NCBI RefSeq assembly: GCF_019295435.1
Contig: NZ_WEKL01000020.1
Span: 1-64,000 of the forward strand
Origin: Aquimarina litoralis
GTDB taxonomy: Bacteria > Bacteroidota > Bacteroidia > Flavobacteriales > Flavobacteriaceae
Reading direction: 5' to 3'
DNA length: 64,000 bases
Under the pieces are notes generated by a model. The model searched no databases. It worked only from the letters and a program-made list of their open reading frames with translations, and had not been told where the DNA came from. Positions within the stretch are counted from its first letter, which is position 1; each line of letters starts with the position of its first letter. This document shows positions 8,625-18,288 of this stretch, piece after piece. The translations under genes and the position numbers were made by a program.

Positions 8625-9677
8625 CTACTCGATTGTGGAAAATTTGAATATCGTAGTACTGGTAAATGGTTCTTCGGGATATGTAATCGTTTTAGGAGCA
8701 TCTTCTAAATTTACTCCATTCGGATATCGATGTGTCTCACAACAAAATGCCTTATATCTTCCATATTGATCTCCTGTTTCTCTTTTTAATGCATCAGAAG
8801 TGAAATACCCTGAATAGAATAGCATTCCTGGTTCTGTAGTTGAAACTTCCATGATTCTACCAGTTTTCGCATGCTCAAAAGAAGCTACTTTTCTTAATTC
8901 AAAATCTTTTGAGAACAAAAAATAATGATCAAAGCCTGTTTCCATATGATCTAAAGCTTCTTTAAAAAACTTTCCATTCCTGAAATCTTCTGGTCGCCCA
9001 CTTACCTCAATTACTCCTCCTTGGGCTACTCCTTTGTAATCACCTTCTAAAAAGGCATCTGAATGAATGGTTACTTTATGATTGTGAACAGTTTCTTCAA
9101 AACCAGATAAATTAAAATAAGAATGATTAGTTAATGAAATTGGAGTCGCTTTATCCGTATTCGCCTTATAAGATATGATTAATTCGTTTTCATTGGTAAG
9201 GGTAAAACGAACGTTAACATTTACATTTCCCGGATATCCCTCTTCCATATCTCGACTTTGTAAACTCATAATGACAGAAACTTCATCTTTCAGATTATCA
9301 TAACCTTCTACTGTCCATATTTTTCTGTCAAATCCTTGAGTTCCTCCATGCAAATGGTTTCCTCTATCATTACCAACCAAGGAATATTCTTTACCTTCTA
9401 AAGTAAATTTACCTTCATGAATACGAGAAGCACATCTGCCTACTGTTCCACCGAAATACGGAGCGTTATTCTTATACTCTTCTGAAAAATAACCATCAAT
9501 ATTCTCAAAACCACAGGTAATCTCTCTAGAATTACCCTGATTATCTGGTGTAAGAATAGCCGTAATTATTGCTCCGTAATTCGATATCTTTACTACCACA
9601 CCATTATCATTAGACAATTCGTACAAGAAAACCTGATCGCTTCCTATATTACCAAAATTTGTTTTTTCTACTTTCAT
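8625..9677 (-). CDS. galM: Aldose 1-epimerase (galactose mutarotase)
   Basis: 350-aa GalM-family protein. The general-acid histidine region TNHSYFNLSG and the C-terminal base region CCETHRYPNGVN are both visible, as is the early GRCASRIHEGKF motif. There is no signal peptide, so it is cytoplasmic. It interconverts alpha and beta anomers of galactose released by GH2, feeding the galactokinase encoded elsewhere in the window. It sits in the operon between the cycloisomerase and the transporters. Confidence 0.92.
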   Translation of the reverse strand: MKVEKTNFGNIGSDQVFLYELSNDNGVVVKISNYGAIITAILTPDNQGNSREITCGFENIDGYFSEEYKNNAPYFGGTVGRCASRIHEGKFTLEGKEYSLVGNDRGNHLHGGTQGFDRKIWTVEGYDNLKDEVSVIMSLQSRDMEEGYPGNVNVNVRFTLTNENELIISYKANTDKATPISLTNHSYFNLSGFEETVHNHKVTIHSDAFLEGDYKGVAQGGVIEVSGRPEDFRNGKFFKEALDHMETGFDHYFLFSKDFELRKVASFEHAKTGRIMEVSTTEPGMLFYSGYFTSDALKRETGDQYGRYKAFCCETHRYPNGVNLEDAPKTITYPEEPFTSTTIFKFSTIE

Positions 9678-9723
9678 CGACTATTAAAATGTGCGGATTA
9701 TTAAATAATTTATGTGAATCGTA

Positions 9724-10818
9724 CTAGTGCTGTTCAAAAGGTTCTAATTTTCCCCAATTGAAAACGACACCAGTTCCAGCAATATCAGGAGCTACTGCTC
9801 TGTAGTTTTCTACAATTAAAGGTCTGATTGTATATTCATCAATAGGAAAACTATGCACTTCTAACCATCCTGCATTTTCTTGTGACGATACCAAACTTAC
9901 ATGTAATTCTTGCATGCCGTGAGAACATACTGGAATACTATGCTGTTTTGCCAGTTTGGCAACACGCAACCATCCAGTAATACCTCCGCAGTTAGAAGCA
10001 TCAGGCTGTACAAAGGATAATTTAGATTGCTCAAATGCATATTCAAACTCGTGAATTGTATGCAGGTTTTCTCCCATCGCAAGAGGAAAACCTGTCTTTT
10101 CCACTATATCGCCGTAACCTTTATAATGATCTGGAATAATAGGTTCTTCGAACCAGGTAATATCGAATTCTTTGAATCTATTAATAGCTTCAATAGCTTT
10201 ATCAATACTCATAGAGTAATTGGCATCTACCATAAAAGTAATATCGGGACCAATATGCTCTCTTACTGCTTTTATGCGCTCAATATCTTCATCTAAATTT
10301 TCCCTTCCGATTTTAATTTTGACCGCATTAAAACCATTAGATAAATAGGTATCCATGTTCTGCAACAGCTTTGGAATCGGAAATTGTAAATCGATTCCTC
10401 CACAATATGCTTTACAAGTATTATCTACTCCTCCAGCAACCTTCCAAAGTGGTTGTCCTAGGCTTTTACAGTGGATATCCCATAAAGCAATATCTATGGT
10501 AGAAATAGCGAAAGAAGCAATTCCTCCTCTTCCTACATAGTGTATATACCATTCTAAAAAATCATAGATTCCTTCAATATCAGAACCGTCTTTTCCGATT
10601 AGAGCTTCTTTAAAATCATATTCTATCATTGCTTTTATAGCTCTACCACCTTTACCACCAGTATAGGTATATCCTGTACCTTGACTTCCATCATTTAAGG
10701 TAATGGTGGTAGTAACTAACTCAAAATGATAATGATCTCCGTGTTTGGCATCAGAAAGTACTTCTGGCAATGGAACTTCGAAGAGTCTAACTTTTATATC
10801 TTTAATCTGGTGATCCAT
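9724..10818 (-). CDS. 3,6-anhydro-L-galactonate cycloisomerase (enolase superfamily)
   Basis: 364-aa member of the mandelate racemase/muconate lactonizing group. The active-site set is complete: Lys167-x-Lys169 (AVKIKIG), metal ligands Asp198 (MVDAN), Glu224 (FEEP) and Glu250 (MGEN), and His300 (CSHGMQE). In agar degraders the homologous enzyme opens 3,6-anhydro-L-galactonate to 2-keto-3-deoxy-L-galactonate. It lies 14 bp after the aldehyde dehydrogenase that would make its substrate. A sugar-acid dehydratase such as fuconate dehydratase is the alternative, but the GH117 and aldehyde dehydrogenase context favours the cycloisomerase. Confidence 0.85.
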   Translation of the reverse strand: MDHQIKDIKVRLFEVPLPEVLSDAKHGDHYHFELVTTTITLNDGSQGTGYTYTGGKGGRAIKAMIEYDFKEALIGKDGSDIEGIYDFLEWYIHYVGRGGIASFAISTIDIALWDIHCKSLGQPLWKVAGGVDNTCKAYCGGIDLQFPIPKLLQNMDTYLSNGFNAVKIKIGRENLDEDIERIKAVREHIGPDITFMVDANYSMSIDKAIEAINRFKEFDITWFEEPIIPDHYKGYGDIVEKTGFPLAMGENLHTIHEFEYAFEQSKLSFVQPDASNCGGITGWLRVAKLAKQHSIPVCSHGMQELHVSLVSSQENAGWLEVHSFPIDEYTIRPLIVENYRAVAPDIAGTGVVFNWGKLEPFEQH

Positions 10819-10832
10819 TAATTGTAACCTTA

Positions 10833-12281
10833 CTATTTATAATTCATATAAAAGGTTTTCTTTTCCAAATACTGTTCGAATCCGTACTTTCCGTCTTCTC
10901 CTCCGCTTCCTGAAAGTTTATATCCGTTATGGAATCCTTGATGTTGCTCTCCATGACCTCTATTTACGTAGATCTCACCAAACTCTAATTCATCATTGCA
11001 TCGTAATATGGTTGCCATATCTTTGGTAAAAATCATGGCTGCCAGTCCATATTCACAATCATTAGCATATCCGATTACTTGATCAAAATCTGAAAATTTA
11101 ATTACTGGTAATATAGGACCGAATGATTCTTCGTGTACAATAGTCATGTCTTGAGTTACACCTGTAAGTACCGTAGGCTCGAACCAATGTCCTTTTTCAA
11201 ATTCAGCTCCTTCTGGTCTTTTTCCACCAGTTGCAACGGTAGCTCCTTCTTTTACACTTACTTCTACTAAATGCTGCATGTTTTTCAATTCTGAAGCATT
11301 TACTTTAGGTCCCATCGATACACTTCTGTCTAAAGGATTTCCAACCTTGTACGTCTTCAAGTGTTCCATAAATTTCTCCATAAAAGCATCATATACATCT
11401 TCGTGTACATACATACGTTCATTACAGGTACATACCTGTCCACAATTATCAAATCTGGAATGGAACGCAGCTTCTGCTGCCTGATCTAAGTCTGCGTCTG
11501 CAAATACTATTGCTGGAGCTTTACCACCAAGTTCCAATTGCACATGTGTAAGATTTTGTGCAGCAGCTTTGAAAATTTGTTGACCTGCAGGTGTACTACC
11601 AGTCATGGTAACCATTTTGGTAATTGGATTTTCCACTAATGCATTACCAAGTACTCTTCCTGAACCAGTAACAACATTCAATAACCCCTTAGGCAGGCCA
11701 ACTTTTTCCGCAATGAAACCTAATTCTAATGTTGCTAAAGGTGTTTCTTGTGTTGGTTTTACTACGATTGCATTTCCTGCCACTAATGCTGGACCTATTT
11801 TTCTACCTGCTAATGCTAAAGGAAAGTTCCAGGCAGTAATTGCTACAACGACTCCTCTTGGAATTTTATGTATATAAATATGTTCATTTTCATTATCAGA
11901 AGGCATGATATCACCTTCTATATGTCGAGCCCAATCACAAGCATATTCTATAAAAGTTGCGGTAACTTCTACTTCGATTTCTGCTAAGGAAATAATTTTA
12001 CCTTGTTCTCTAGTTAATAATTCTGCTAGATATGGTTTATTTGCTCTTATTTCGGCTGCAAACTTTCGCATGAGTTCTGCACGTTTTCTAGGAGGAACTT
12101 TTCTCCATTCTTTTTGTGCTTTTTCAGCTGCTTCCAGCGCAATTTTTGCATCTTCTTCTACACCCATTTGTACAGTTCCGACAACACTTTCATCTATTGG
12201 GCTGGTAATATCCGCAGTATTCCCAGATGTGGCGTTAATCCATTCTCCATTGATAAAAAGTTGATATTCTTTTGCTTTCAT
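10833..12281 (-). CDS. 3,6-anhydro-L-galactose dehydrogenase (ALDH superfamily)
   Basis: 482-aa NAD(P)-dependent aldehyde dehydrogenase, close in layout to lactaldehyde/glycolaldehyde dehydrogenases. The catalytic pair is present: Glu250 (LELGGKAP) and Cys284 (DNCGQVCTC), with the cofactor loop TGSTPAGQ. Between GH117 and the cycloisomerase, the expected reaction is oxidation of 3,6-anhydro-L-galactose to the aldonic acid, the first committed step of anhydrosugar catabolism. It starts 31 bp after the SDR gene. Confidence 0.85.
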   Translation of the reverse strand: MKAKEYQLFINGEWINATSGNTADITSPIDESVVGTVQMGVEEDAKIALEAAEKAQKEWRKVPPRKRAELMRKFAAEIRANKPYLAELLTREQGKIISLAEIEVEVTATFIEYACDWARHIEGDIMPSDNENEHIYIHKIPRGVVVAITAWNFPLALAGRKIGPALVAGNAIVVKPTQETPLATLELGFIAEKVGLPKGLLNVVTGSGRVLGNALVENPITKMVTMTGSTPAGQQIFKAAAQNLTHVQLELGGKAPAIVFADADLDQAAEAAFHSRFDNCGQVCTCNERMYVHEDVYDAFMEKFMEHLKTYKVGNPLDRSVSMGPKVNASELKNMQHLVEVSVKEGATVATGGKRPEGAEFEKGHWFEPTVLTGVTQDMTIVHEESFGPILPVIKFSDFDQVIGYANDCEYGLAAMIFTKDMATILRCNDELEFGEIYVNRGHGEQHQGFHNGYKLSGSGGEDGKYGFEQYLEKKTFYMNYK

Positions 12282-12312
12282 CTATTCTTTTTTTGAGGTG
12301 TTTTTAATTTAA

Positions 12313-13083
12313 TTATCGACCCATCCATCCGCCATCAACAACCATGATGGATCCGTTCATATAATTGGCAGCTTCGGAAGAAAGGAATACTACAGGACCT
12401 GCAAAATCTTCAGGATCTCCCCATCTATTAGCAGGAATTCTAGCTAAGATTGAGTTAGCTCGATTAGGGTCATTTCTAAGCGCTTCTGTATTATCGGTTG
12501 CTATATACCCAGGAGCAATAGCGTTCACATTCACTCCTTTTGAAGCCCACTCATTTGCAAATGCCATAGTCATCTGTCCTATTGCACCTTTACTCGCAGC
12601 ATATCCTGGCACTGTAATTCCTCCTTGAAAAGTTAATAAAGAAGCAGTAAATACAATCTTTCCATTCCCTCTTTCTACCATTTCTTTCCCTATTTCTCTG
12701 GTAAGGATGAATTGAGCATTCTGATTTACTTCGATCACTTTATCCCAATATTCATCTGAATGTTCTGCTGCAGGTGCTCGCAGAATTGTTCCTGCATTAT
12801 TAACAAGTATATCTATTGTCGAAAAATCTGATTTTACTTCTTTTATAAATTCATACAGTGCTTTTCTATCCGAAAAATCGCATTGATATGCTTTAAATTC
12901 TTTTCCTAGTTTTTTGACAGTATTTTCTACATCACTCCCTTCTTTTTCAAGACTTGCAGAAACACCAATAATATTAGCTCCCGCTTCGGCCAAACCAATG
13001 GCCATAGCTTTTCCAATACCTCTTTTACAGCCTGTTACCAAAGCTGTTTTACCTTCTAAACTGAATTTATTCAAAATACTCAT
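12313..13083 (-). CDS. KduD-like short-chain dehydrogenase (2,5-diketo-3-deoxy acid reductase)
   Basis: 256-aa classical SDR: nucleotide motif TGCKRGIG (17-24), NNAG (95-98) and the catalytic triad Ser148, Tyr161, Lys165. It resembles KduD (2-deoxy-D-gluconate 3-dehydrogenase / 2-keto-3-deoxygluconate-forming reductase). In known L-anhydrogalactose pathways, 2-keto-3-deoxy-L-galactonate is oxidized at C5 and then reduced to 2-keto-3-deoxy-D-gluconate. This enzyme fits the second, reductive step and the neighbouring MDR protein the first. The step assignment is inference; which enzyme oxidizes and which reduces is not proven by sequence. Confidence 0.8.
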   Translation of the reverse strand: MSILNKFSLEGKTALVTGCKRGIGKAMAIGLAEAGANIIGVSASLEKEGSDVENTVKKLGKEFKAYQCDFSDRKALYEFIKEVKSDFSTIDILVNNAGTILRAPAAEHSDEYWDKVIEVNQNAQFILTREIGKEMVERGNGKIVFTASLLTFQGGITVPGYAASKGAIGQMTMAFANEWASKGVNVNAIAPGYIATDNTEALRNDPNRANSILARIPANRWGDPEDFAGPVVFLSSEAANYMNGSIMVVDGGWMGR

Positions 13084-13102
13084 TAATTGTACGTAGTTAG
13101 TT

Positions 13103-14119
13103 TTATTGTTGGCAATCCATTAATACTTTTAAGCCGTCTGGATTATTATCTATATTTTCAAAAACTTCTTGGATTTTAGTTAAAGGTTGAACATCCGTAA
13201 TTAGCTCTTCAAAAGGAAGTTCATTAGTGGTTATCAATTGTATTGCTTTTTCGTAATCTTCCTTTTCATAAACTCTTGCTCCTATGAGCTTTAGTTCTTT
13301 CCAAAAAAACTTAAATAAATTCACCGGTTTTGGTTCTCCATGAATAGCCACCATAACAATTCTTCCTCTAATACCAGCTACTTCTGTCATTACATCTAAA
13401 GCCGGTTGAACACCTGCTACTTCAAATACCACATCTGCTAATCGCCCTTCTGTATTTTTTCTTACATAGTCTATTAAGTCTACTTCTAGTGGATTAACTG
13501 TATCAAAACCTAATTCTTTTGCTTTCGCTATCCGAACTGGATTAACTTCTGAAATAATAACATTAGCACCTGTATCTTTGGCTACCATTGCTACTAACAA
13601 TCCAATAGGTCCTCCTCCTAAAACAACAGCGGTTTCTCCTTCTTGTAACTCACTTAAACGAACATCATGTACAGCTACGGATAATGGTTCTATCAATGCC
13701 GCTAATTTTAGATCCGTTTCTTCTTTTAATTTATGTAATGTAAAAGCAGGTACGTTCCAGAACTGTTGCATAGAACCAGGACTGTCAATACCAATAAACT
13801 TTAGCTCTTCACAGATATGATTAAAGCCTTTATCTGAAGGTTTAACTGCCCGATCATCCAATGGTCTTACTACAATCTTATCACCTAATTCGTATCCTGT
13901 TACTCCTTCGCCGATAGCATCAATAGTACCGGACATTTCATGACCTATGGTTTCTGGAATACTTACCCTTTTATCCATCATACCATGATAGATATGCACA
14001 TCGGTTCCACATACTCCAGAATATGCTACTTTGATACGAACTTCTCCTTCTTTAGGTGCTACTATCTCCTTATCAATTACGCTAAAAGTTTTATCACCTT
14101 TATATATTGTTGCTTTCAA
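13103..14119 (-). CDS. Medium-chain dehydrogenase (probable 2-keto-3-deoxy-L-galactonate 5-dehydrogenase)
   Basis: 338-aa zinc-type MDR protein, like sorbitol/threonine dehydrogenases. Catalytic-zinc ligands Cys37 (GVCGTD), His60 and Glu61 (GHEMSG) are present, as is the NAD loop VLGGGPIGLL. The four-cysteine structural-zinc loop is missing: the region has VRPLDDRAVKPSDKG and a single Cys later. In the anhydrogalactose pathway the open slot for such an enzyme is C5 oxidation of 2-keto-3-deoxy-L-galactonate. The genes overlap in function and sit 14-20 bp from GH117 and the SDR. Confidence 0.8.
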   Translation of the reverse strand: MKATIYKGDKTFSVIDKEIVAPKEGEVRIKVAYSGVCGTDVHIYHGMMDKRVSIPETIGHEMSGTIDAIGEGVTGYELGDKIVVRPLDDRAVKPSDKGFNHICEELKFIGIDSPGSMQQFWNVPAFTLHKLKEETDLKLAALIEPLSVAVHDVRLSELQEGETAVVLGGGPIGLLVAMVAKDTGANVIISEVNPVRIAKAKELGFDTVNPLEVDLIDYVRKNTEGRLADVVFEVAGVQPALDVMTEVAGIRGRIVMVAIHGEPKPVNLFKFFWKELKLIGARVYEKEDYEKAIQLITTNELPFEELITDVQPLTKIQEVFENIDNNPDGLKVLMDCQQ

Positions 14120-14132
14120 TTTTGTCTACTTA

Positions 14133-15413
14133 TTAATTATCTTTTTGCTTGTCTTTTTTCTTTTTGCCATCTGGTGCTTTGGCTCCTTGAGCTACATGAG
14201 ATGTTTTTCGATAAGAATCAAAACGCATAATACTCTGGTAGTTCCAACTATTATATATGTGTGATAATCCCCAATCAAAAATTGCAGTCGGATTGTCTGT
14301 TGTAGCTTCAATAGTTCTATTTAGACCAATAGCATGAGGCATATTAGCTCCTTTTACCGCACCACGAATCTCAAAATTGATCCCATCTGGTGACCATTGG
14401 AAAGTGTTTCGTTCAGGTCCATCAGTAGTAATCAAAGAAGCAATTCCTCCATCTACTGGCCATACACAGATTTCATGTCCTGAATTGGAAATAGGATTAT
14501 ACTTGGATTTTATGTAAGGCCCTTTCGGGTTATCAGCTACCGCAACACCATGTCGAATCTGGCGCCCTCCATATAATATTTCTTCTCCCATTTGCTCTCC
14601 TTTGTAATACAAATAGAACTTTCCTTTATAAGGAAGAATACAAGGATCATGTACTTTATGAGAATCAAAATCTCCTTTCTTTTCAACCATAAAACGATTT
14701 TGTTCTTCACCTTTCCAAATACCATTATCAGCTGGTTTTAGAATAGGTTCTTTACTTTTTTCCCAAGGACCAAAAGGAGATGCAGACCATGCTAAACCGA
14801 CTTCATTTTTGGTACGAACATCATATGGTGACATGATGGTTTGATAGCATAGATAGTACATACCATCCCATTCCATAATTTCTACAGTAAATATGGATCT
14901 ATCGTCATAAGATCCTTTCTCTCCTAAAGGAACTGCTGCTTCTTTATCTTCTTTCCATGTCCATCCATCTTCAGAGGTTGCATGCCATACAGTGCAACGA
15001 TCCCAAGGAAAAACTTTATCATTTTCGATATCGCCACCAAATCCATCTGTTGGACCTACACTTTTTGAATACCAAACATGATACAATCCATCTACTTTAA
15101 TGACAGCCGAAGGGTCTCTACGAACAACACCTTCTTCATAAGCCAAATCTCCTTTCAACGGTTTCATTGGATTGAAAACTCTATACCAATCATTCTCAAA
15201 ATACTTCCACTGAAGTGCTCTTTTTGAAGCCGCACTTAAGAAATCCTTATTTGTTATTCCAAAACGATCTAATTTCTCTGGAGACACATCAAGTACAGTT
15301 TCACAGGGCTTATTTTTTTCCTCTTCCACAATTTCTTGTTTGTCAGGTTGATTGCAACCGATAACAAGAACAGTTGCTAATAAATGAAATACGATTTTAT
15401 GATTTAGCTTCAT
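14133..15413 (-). CDS. GH117 alpha-1,3-L-neoagarooligosaccharide hydrolase
   Basis: The start at 15413 (MKLNHKIVFH) gives 426 aa with a lipoprotein signal (ATVLVIGC). Further upstream in-frame sequence runs toward the GH2 stop and lacks a signal peptide. The beta-propeller fold and motifs match GH117 (ex. RRDPSAVIKVDGLYHVWYSK, DDRSIFTVEIMEWDG, VHDPCILPYKGKFYLYYKG). GH117 enzymes remove the non-reducing-end 3,6-anhydro-L-galactose from neoagaro-oligosaccharides. That identifies the polymer as agar-type rather than carrageenan and supplies the substrate for the next operon genes. The lipobox suggests a periplasmic membrane-anchored enzyme. Confidence 0.9.
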   Translation of the reverse strand: MKLNHKIVFHLLATVLVIGCNQPDKQEIVEEEKNKPCETVLDVSPEKLDRFGITNKDFLSAASKRALQWKYFENDWYRVFNPMKPLKGDLAYEEGVVRRDPSAVIKVDGLYHVWYSKSVGPTDGFGGDIENDKVFPWDRCTVWHATSEDGWTWKEDKEAAVPLGEKGSYDDRSIFTVEIMEWDGMYYLCYQTIMSPYDVRTKNEVGLAWSASPFGPWEKSKEPILKPADNGIWKGEEQNRFMVEKKGDFDSHKVHDPCILPYKGKFYLYYKGEQMGEEILYGGRQIRHGVAVADNPKGPYIKSKYNPISNSGHEICVWPVDGGIASLITTDGPERNTFQWSPDGINFEIRGAVKGANMPHAIGLNRTIEATTDNPTAIFDWGLSHIYNSWNYQSIMRFDSYRKTSHVAQGAKAPDGKKKKDKQKDN

Positions 15414-15453
15414 ATGATATATGCTATGGTTAGATACTATAAAGTACAAGAAT

Positions 15454-17994
15454 CTACTTAATCTTTATTGTTAACCGATTACTGGTTAGTTTTTCTGATG
15501 TAGCGGATACTGTGACCTCTCCTTTATCTTTTTGAGACTGAATAAGAAGTAAACATTTTCCGTTATTGGTTTGAACAGAATTCGATTTATAATCTTGAAC
15601 ACTAAAAGCAGATCCGTTATCCACACCTAAAATAGTAACATCTCCATCCACAGAAAATGTTATCTTTTCTTCTACATTTTTAATAGGATTCCCATCAACG
15701 TCTTCCAATTGTGCAATGACATGAGCTACGCTGTATCCATCTGCTTGCATTACTGTTTTATCAGTTATTAATTTAATACTTCTAGGCTCTCCAGTAGTTT
15801 TTAATGTCTTGATTTCTTCAATCTCACCATCTTTTTTTCCAATAATTTTTAGTTCTCCTTCCTGAAAAGGGATAATCCATTTATAGATTCGATCTTCAAA
15901 ATCTTCCAATCTTTTCGTCTTATAACTTTTTTCATTCACGCATAACTCTACCTCATCATAATTAGAATACACTTCTATGACTACTTTTTCCTGATCCTTA
16001 TAATTCCAATGTTCATTCACATCATGCCATACCCATAAGGCTTTTTTCCAAGCGTCTTTTTTTCTCTCTACTGGTTCTCCAGTATTTTCATCTTCTTTAA
16101 AAATTGATTTTTCCAGTTTTTGTGTTGCTACATAGATATGAGGATCATCATTCCAAAGAGTTTTCATCATATGGTAGGATGGCTTTTCGAATCCAGCAAC
16201 ATCCAGCATTCCACTTGGTGTTGCTTTTCTTGGCCATTGTTTATGAGATTCTCCCATATAATCAATTCCTGTCCACAAAAATGTTCCAGAAATAAATGGA
16301 CGTTCTTTAACAGCTTTCCATTCATGCCACTGTACTAAGTTTTCGGTTCCCATGATTGGTTTATCAGGGTAGTTTTCATGTCCATAGTCATACAAAACTC
16401 TGCGATAGCTATAGCCTATTACATCGAGCGCATCGGTGTATCCAGAAAGATGACTTGCAGAAGGCAAAATACAATTAGCGGTAATATATCTTGTAGTGTC
16501 TAATTCACGAGTCCACTTTGCCAGTTTTTGTGCTGTTTCTCCGATATCATATTTACCTTTCGGTAAAGTTTCCAGCATTTTCTTGATCTCTTCGGTAGAA
16601 TACGGAGGTTTTTCCCAAAAATAATTCCCTGTCCAGCTCATGTTATTAAAGAAACCTGTTGCATTTTGATTTCTTGGATAGGTCCATTCAATTTCATTAC
16701 CAATACTCCATTGTATTATAGAAGGATGATTTCGATGCGCAAGCACTGTGTTCTTCAGGTCCTTTTCTGCCCATTCCTGAAAGTATTCTGCATATCCTCT
16801 AGATATTTCGTCTTTGATTTGTTCATTCTGATTTAATCGTTTATCCTTTGGATTGTCCCATTCATCAAAAAATTCATCTTGCACCAAAAAACCCATCTCA
16901 TCACATAAATCTAAAAACTCATCAGAACCTGGATTGTGTGAAATTCTTATGGCATTGCAACCAGCATCTTTTAGTTTCTGTAATCTTCTTCTCCAAACAT
17001 CTTTTGGAACAGCTGCTCCAACAATACCACCATCATGATGTAAACAAACTCCTTTTATATCTGTATGCTTTCCATTTAGGAAAAAACCTTTATCTGTATC
17101 AAATTTAATTTCGCGCACACCGAATGGAACATCATTCTCGTCAATTATCTTATCGTTTTGAACTATGCAAACTGTAGCTTTATACATTCTTGGTGTATCT
17201 AACTTCCATAGGTATGGATTGGATATTTCAATAGTACTCTCTATATCCAAAGTATGATTAGCAACAATGTTTTTAGATTGTTTAGTTTGGGAAACAATTT
17301 CCCCCTTATCATCGTAGATTTTAATCTGAATCTCAAAATTTTGATCTTCAGTAAATTTATTTTTTATTGAAGAAGCTATTTTCACCACTGCTTTGTCATC
17401 TGTAATCTTTGGAGTAGTTATAAATATTCCCCAAACTGGAATATGCAAATTGTTCTTTCGAATTAGTTTTACATTTCTATAGATACCTGAACCGGTATAC
17501 CATCTACTGTCTACATATTTTTCTCGATTTATATCAACTTTAAGTTGGTTTTTTCCAGTAGTGGTGTTTAAATCATCTGTGATGTCATAATAAAAGGGGG
17601 AATATCCATAGGGATGAAAACCCAATAATTTATCATTAAGATAAAACTTACTATTGTTATAAACTCCATCGAATACTAAATACGTAGTGGTAGAATTTTT
17701 ATTCTTTATGGTAAATTCTTTTCTATACAAACCTATTCCTCCTGGTAAATACCCAGTAGCCCCTTCTCCTTTATCCGCATCGAAAGAAAAATCTACACTC
17801 CAATCATGTGGAATGCTAATTTTTGTCCAATTGTTATATTGTTCAGTATCATATACTCCCGTATTTTTCAGTAATTTAAATTCCCAATTATCATTAAAAT
17901 CATGATTACCGATTTTTGAATAATTTTGAGCATTTACTGAGAAAAAACCAAGAATAACGCTAATTTTAAGAATAGATCTTAAAGCCTTCTTCAT
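15454..17994 (-). CDS. GH2 beta-galactosidase
   Basis: 846 aa with signal peptide (1-22). Sugar-binding domain and Ig-like domain precede the TIM barrel. The acid/base is Glu434 (SIGNEIEW) and the nucleophile Glu551 (MGTENLVQW). C-terminal Ig-like domains (~680-846) end in SNRLTIKIK. No T9SS tail or lipobox, so probably periplasmic. In agar loci GH2 removes beta-linked galactose from the ends of oligosaccharides, alternating with GH117. It is the promoter-proximal gene of the nine-gene operon; its start lies ~20 bp after a predicted -7 box. A glucuronidase activity is possible within GH2 but does not fit the locus. Confidence 0.88.
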   Translation of the reverse strand: MKKALRSILKISVILGFFSVNAQNYSKIGNHDFNDNWEFKLLKNTGVYDTEQYNNWTKISIPHDWSVDFSFDADKGEGATGYLPGGIGLYRKEFTIKNKNSTTTYLVFDGVYNNSKFYLNDKLLGFHPYGYSPFYYDITDDLNTTTGKNQLKVDINREKYVDSRWYTGSGIYRNVKLIRKNNLHIPVWGIFITTPKITDDKAVVKIASSIKNKFTEDQNFEIQIKIYDDKGEIVSQTKQSKNIVANHTLDIESTIEISNPYLWKLDTPRMYKATVCIVQNDKIIDENDVPFGVREIKFDTDKGFFLNGKHTDIKGVCLHHDGGIVGAAVPKDVWRRRLQKLKDAGCNAIRISHNPGSDEFLDLCDEMGFLVQDEFFDEWDNPKDKRLNQNEQIKDEISRGYAEYFQEWAEKDLKNTVLAHRNHPSIIQWSIGNEIEWTYPRNQNATGFFNNMSWTGNYFWEKPPYSTEEIKKMLETLPKGKYDIGETAQKLAKWTRELDTTRYITANCILPSASHLSGYTDALDVIGYSYRRVLYDYGHENYPDKPIMGTENLVQWHEWKAVKERPFISGTFLWTGIDYMGESHKQWPRKATPSGMLDVAGFEKPSYHMMKTLWNDDPHIYVATQKLEKSIFKEDENTGEPVERKKDAWKKALWVWHDVNEHWNYKDQEKVVIEVYSNYDEVELCVNEKSYKTKRLEDFEDRIYKWIIPFQEGELKIIGKKDGEIEEIKTLKTTGEPRSIKLITDKTVMQADGYSVAHVIAQLEDVDGNPIKNVEEKITFSVDGDVTILGVDNGSAFSVQDYKSNSVQTNNGKCLLLIQSQKDKGEVTVSATSEKLTSNRLTIKIK

Positions 17995-18016
17995 AATTGT
18001 AAAAATTAAGATTCGA

Positions 18017-18076
18017 CAAAGATCACATATACATAAGAATCTTAATTCAAATTACACTAGACATAAACTGAACAAG
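18017..18076 (-). promoter_or_regulatory. Promoter of the GH2-GH117 operon with 19-bp shared element (site A)
   Basis: On the plus strand TAGACATAAACTGAACAAG (18058-18076) matches the best copy of the shared element at 18 of 19 positions. Reading toward GH2, a 33-bp gap follows, then GATCTTTG (complement of 18017-18024), one mismatch from TAnnTTTG. Transcription would start about 15 bp before the GH2 ATG. The position, just upstream of -35, suits an activator. Confidence 0.6.
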
Positions 18077-18098
18077 TGGTATTTTGGGTTGAAAAGTA

Positions 18099-18163
18099 CT
18101 AGACAAAAACACTATTTTTGCCTAGACCTCTTAAAACACAACTTCAATGCTTCTATATTTTTG
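18099..18163 (+). promoter_or_regulatory. Regulator promoter with 11-5-11 inverted repeat (site B)
   Basis: CTAGACAAAAA (18099-18109) and TTTTTGCCTAG (18115-18125) form an inverted repeat with one mismatch. Both arms contain the TAGACAAAAA core of the shared element. A perfect -7 box TATTTTTG lies at 18156-18163, 31 bp past the right arm and facing the TPR/LuxR gene. This suggests the regulator or its partner acts on its own promoter. The remaining 294-bp gap is A/T-rich without other clear signals. Confidence 0.55.
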
Positions 18164-18288
18164 TTACTTTATGTGAATTATGTAAAGTATTCAGGCTTTA
18201 ATAAAGAATATATCAGCAAATAAAGAAGAAATAAAATAATATTTCAATTTAAACCAAAAACGCCTCAGGCTTACTTGAAGAAAAAGTT

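Noticed and set aside
10027-10296. Plus-strand 89-aa frame inside the cycloisomerase gene
   Set aside because: Shadow of a strongly conserved enzyme on the other strand; no homology or upstream signal.
5910-15413. Carrageenan (D-anhydrogalactose) or L-fucose catabolism instead of agar
   Set aside because: GH117, GH86 and agarase-type GH16 enzymes point to L-anhydrogalactose; no carrageenan sulfatases, fucosidase or fuculose genes are present.
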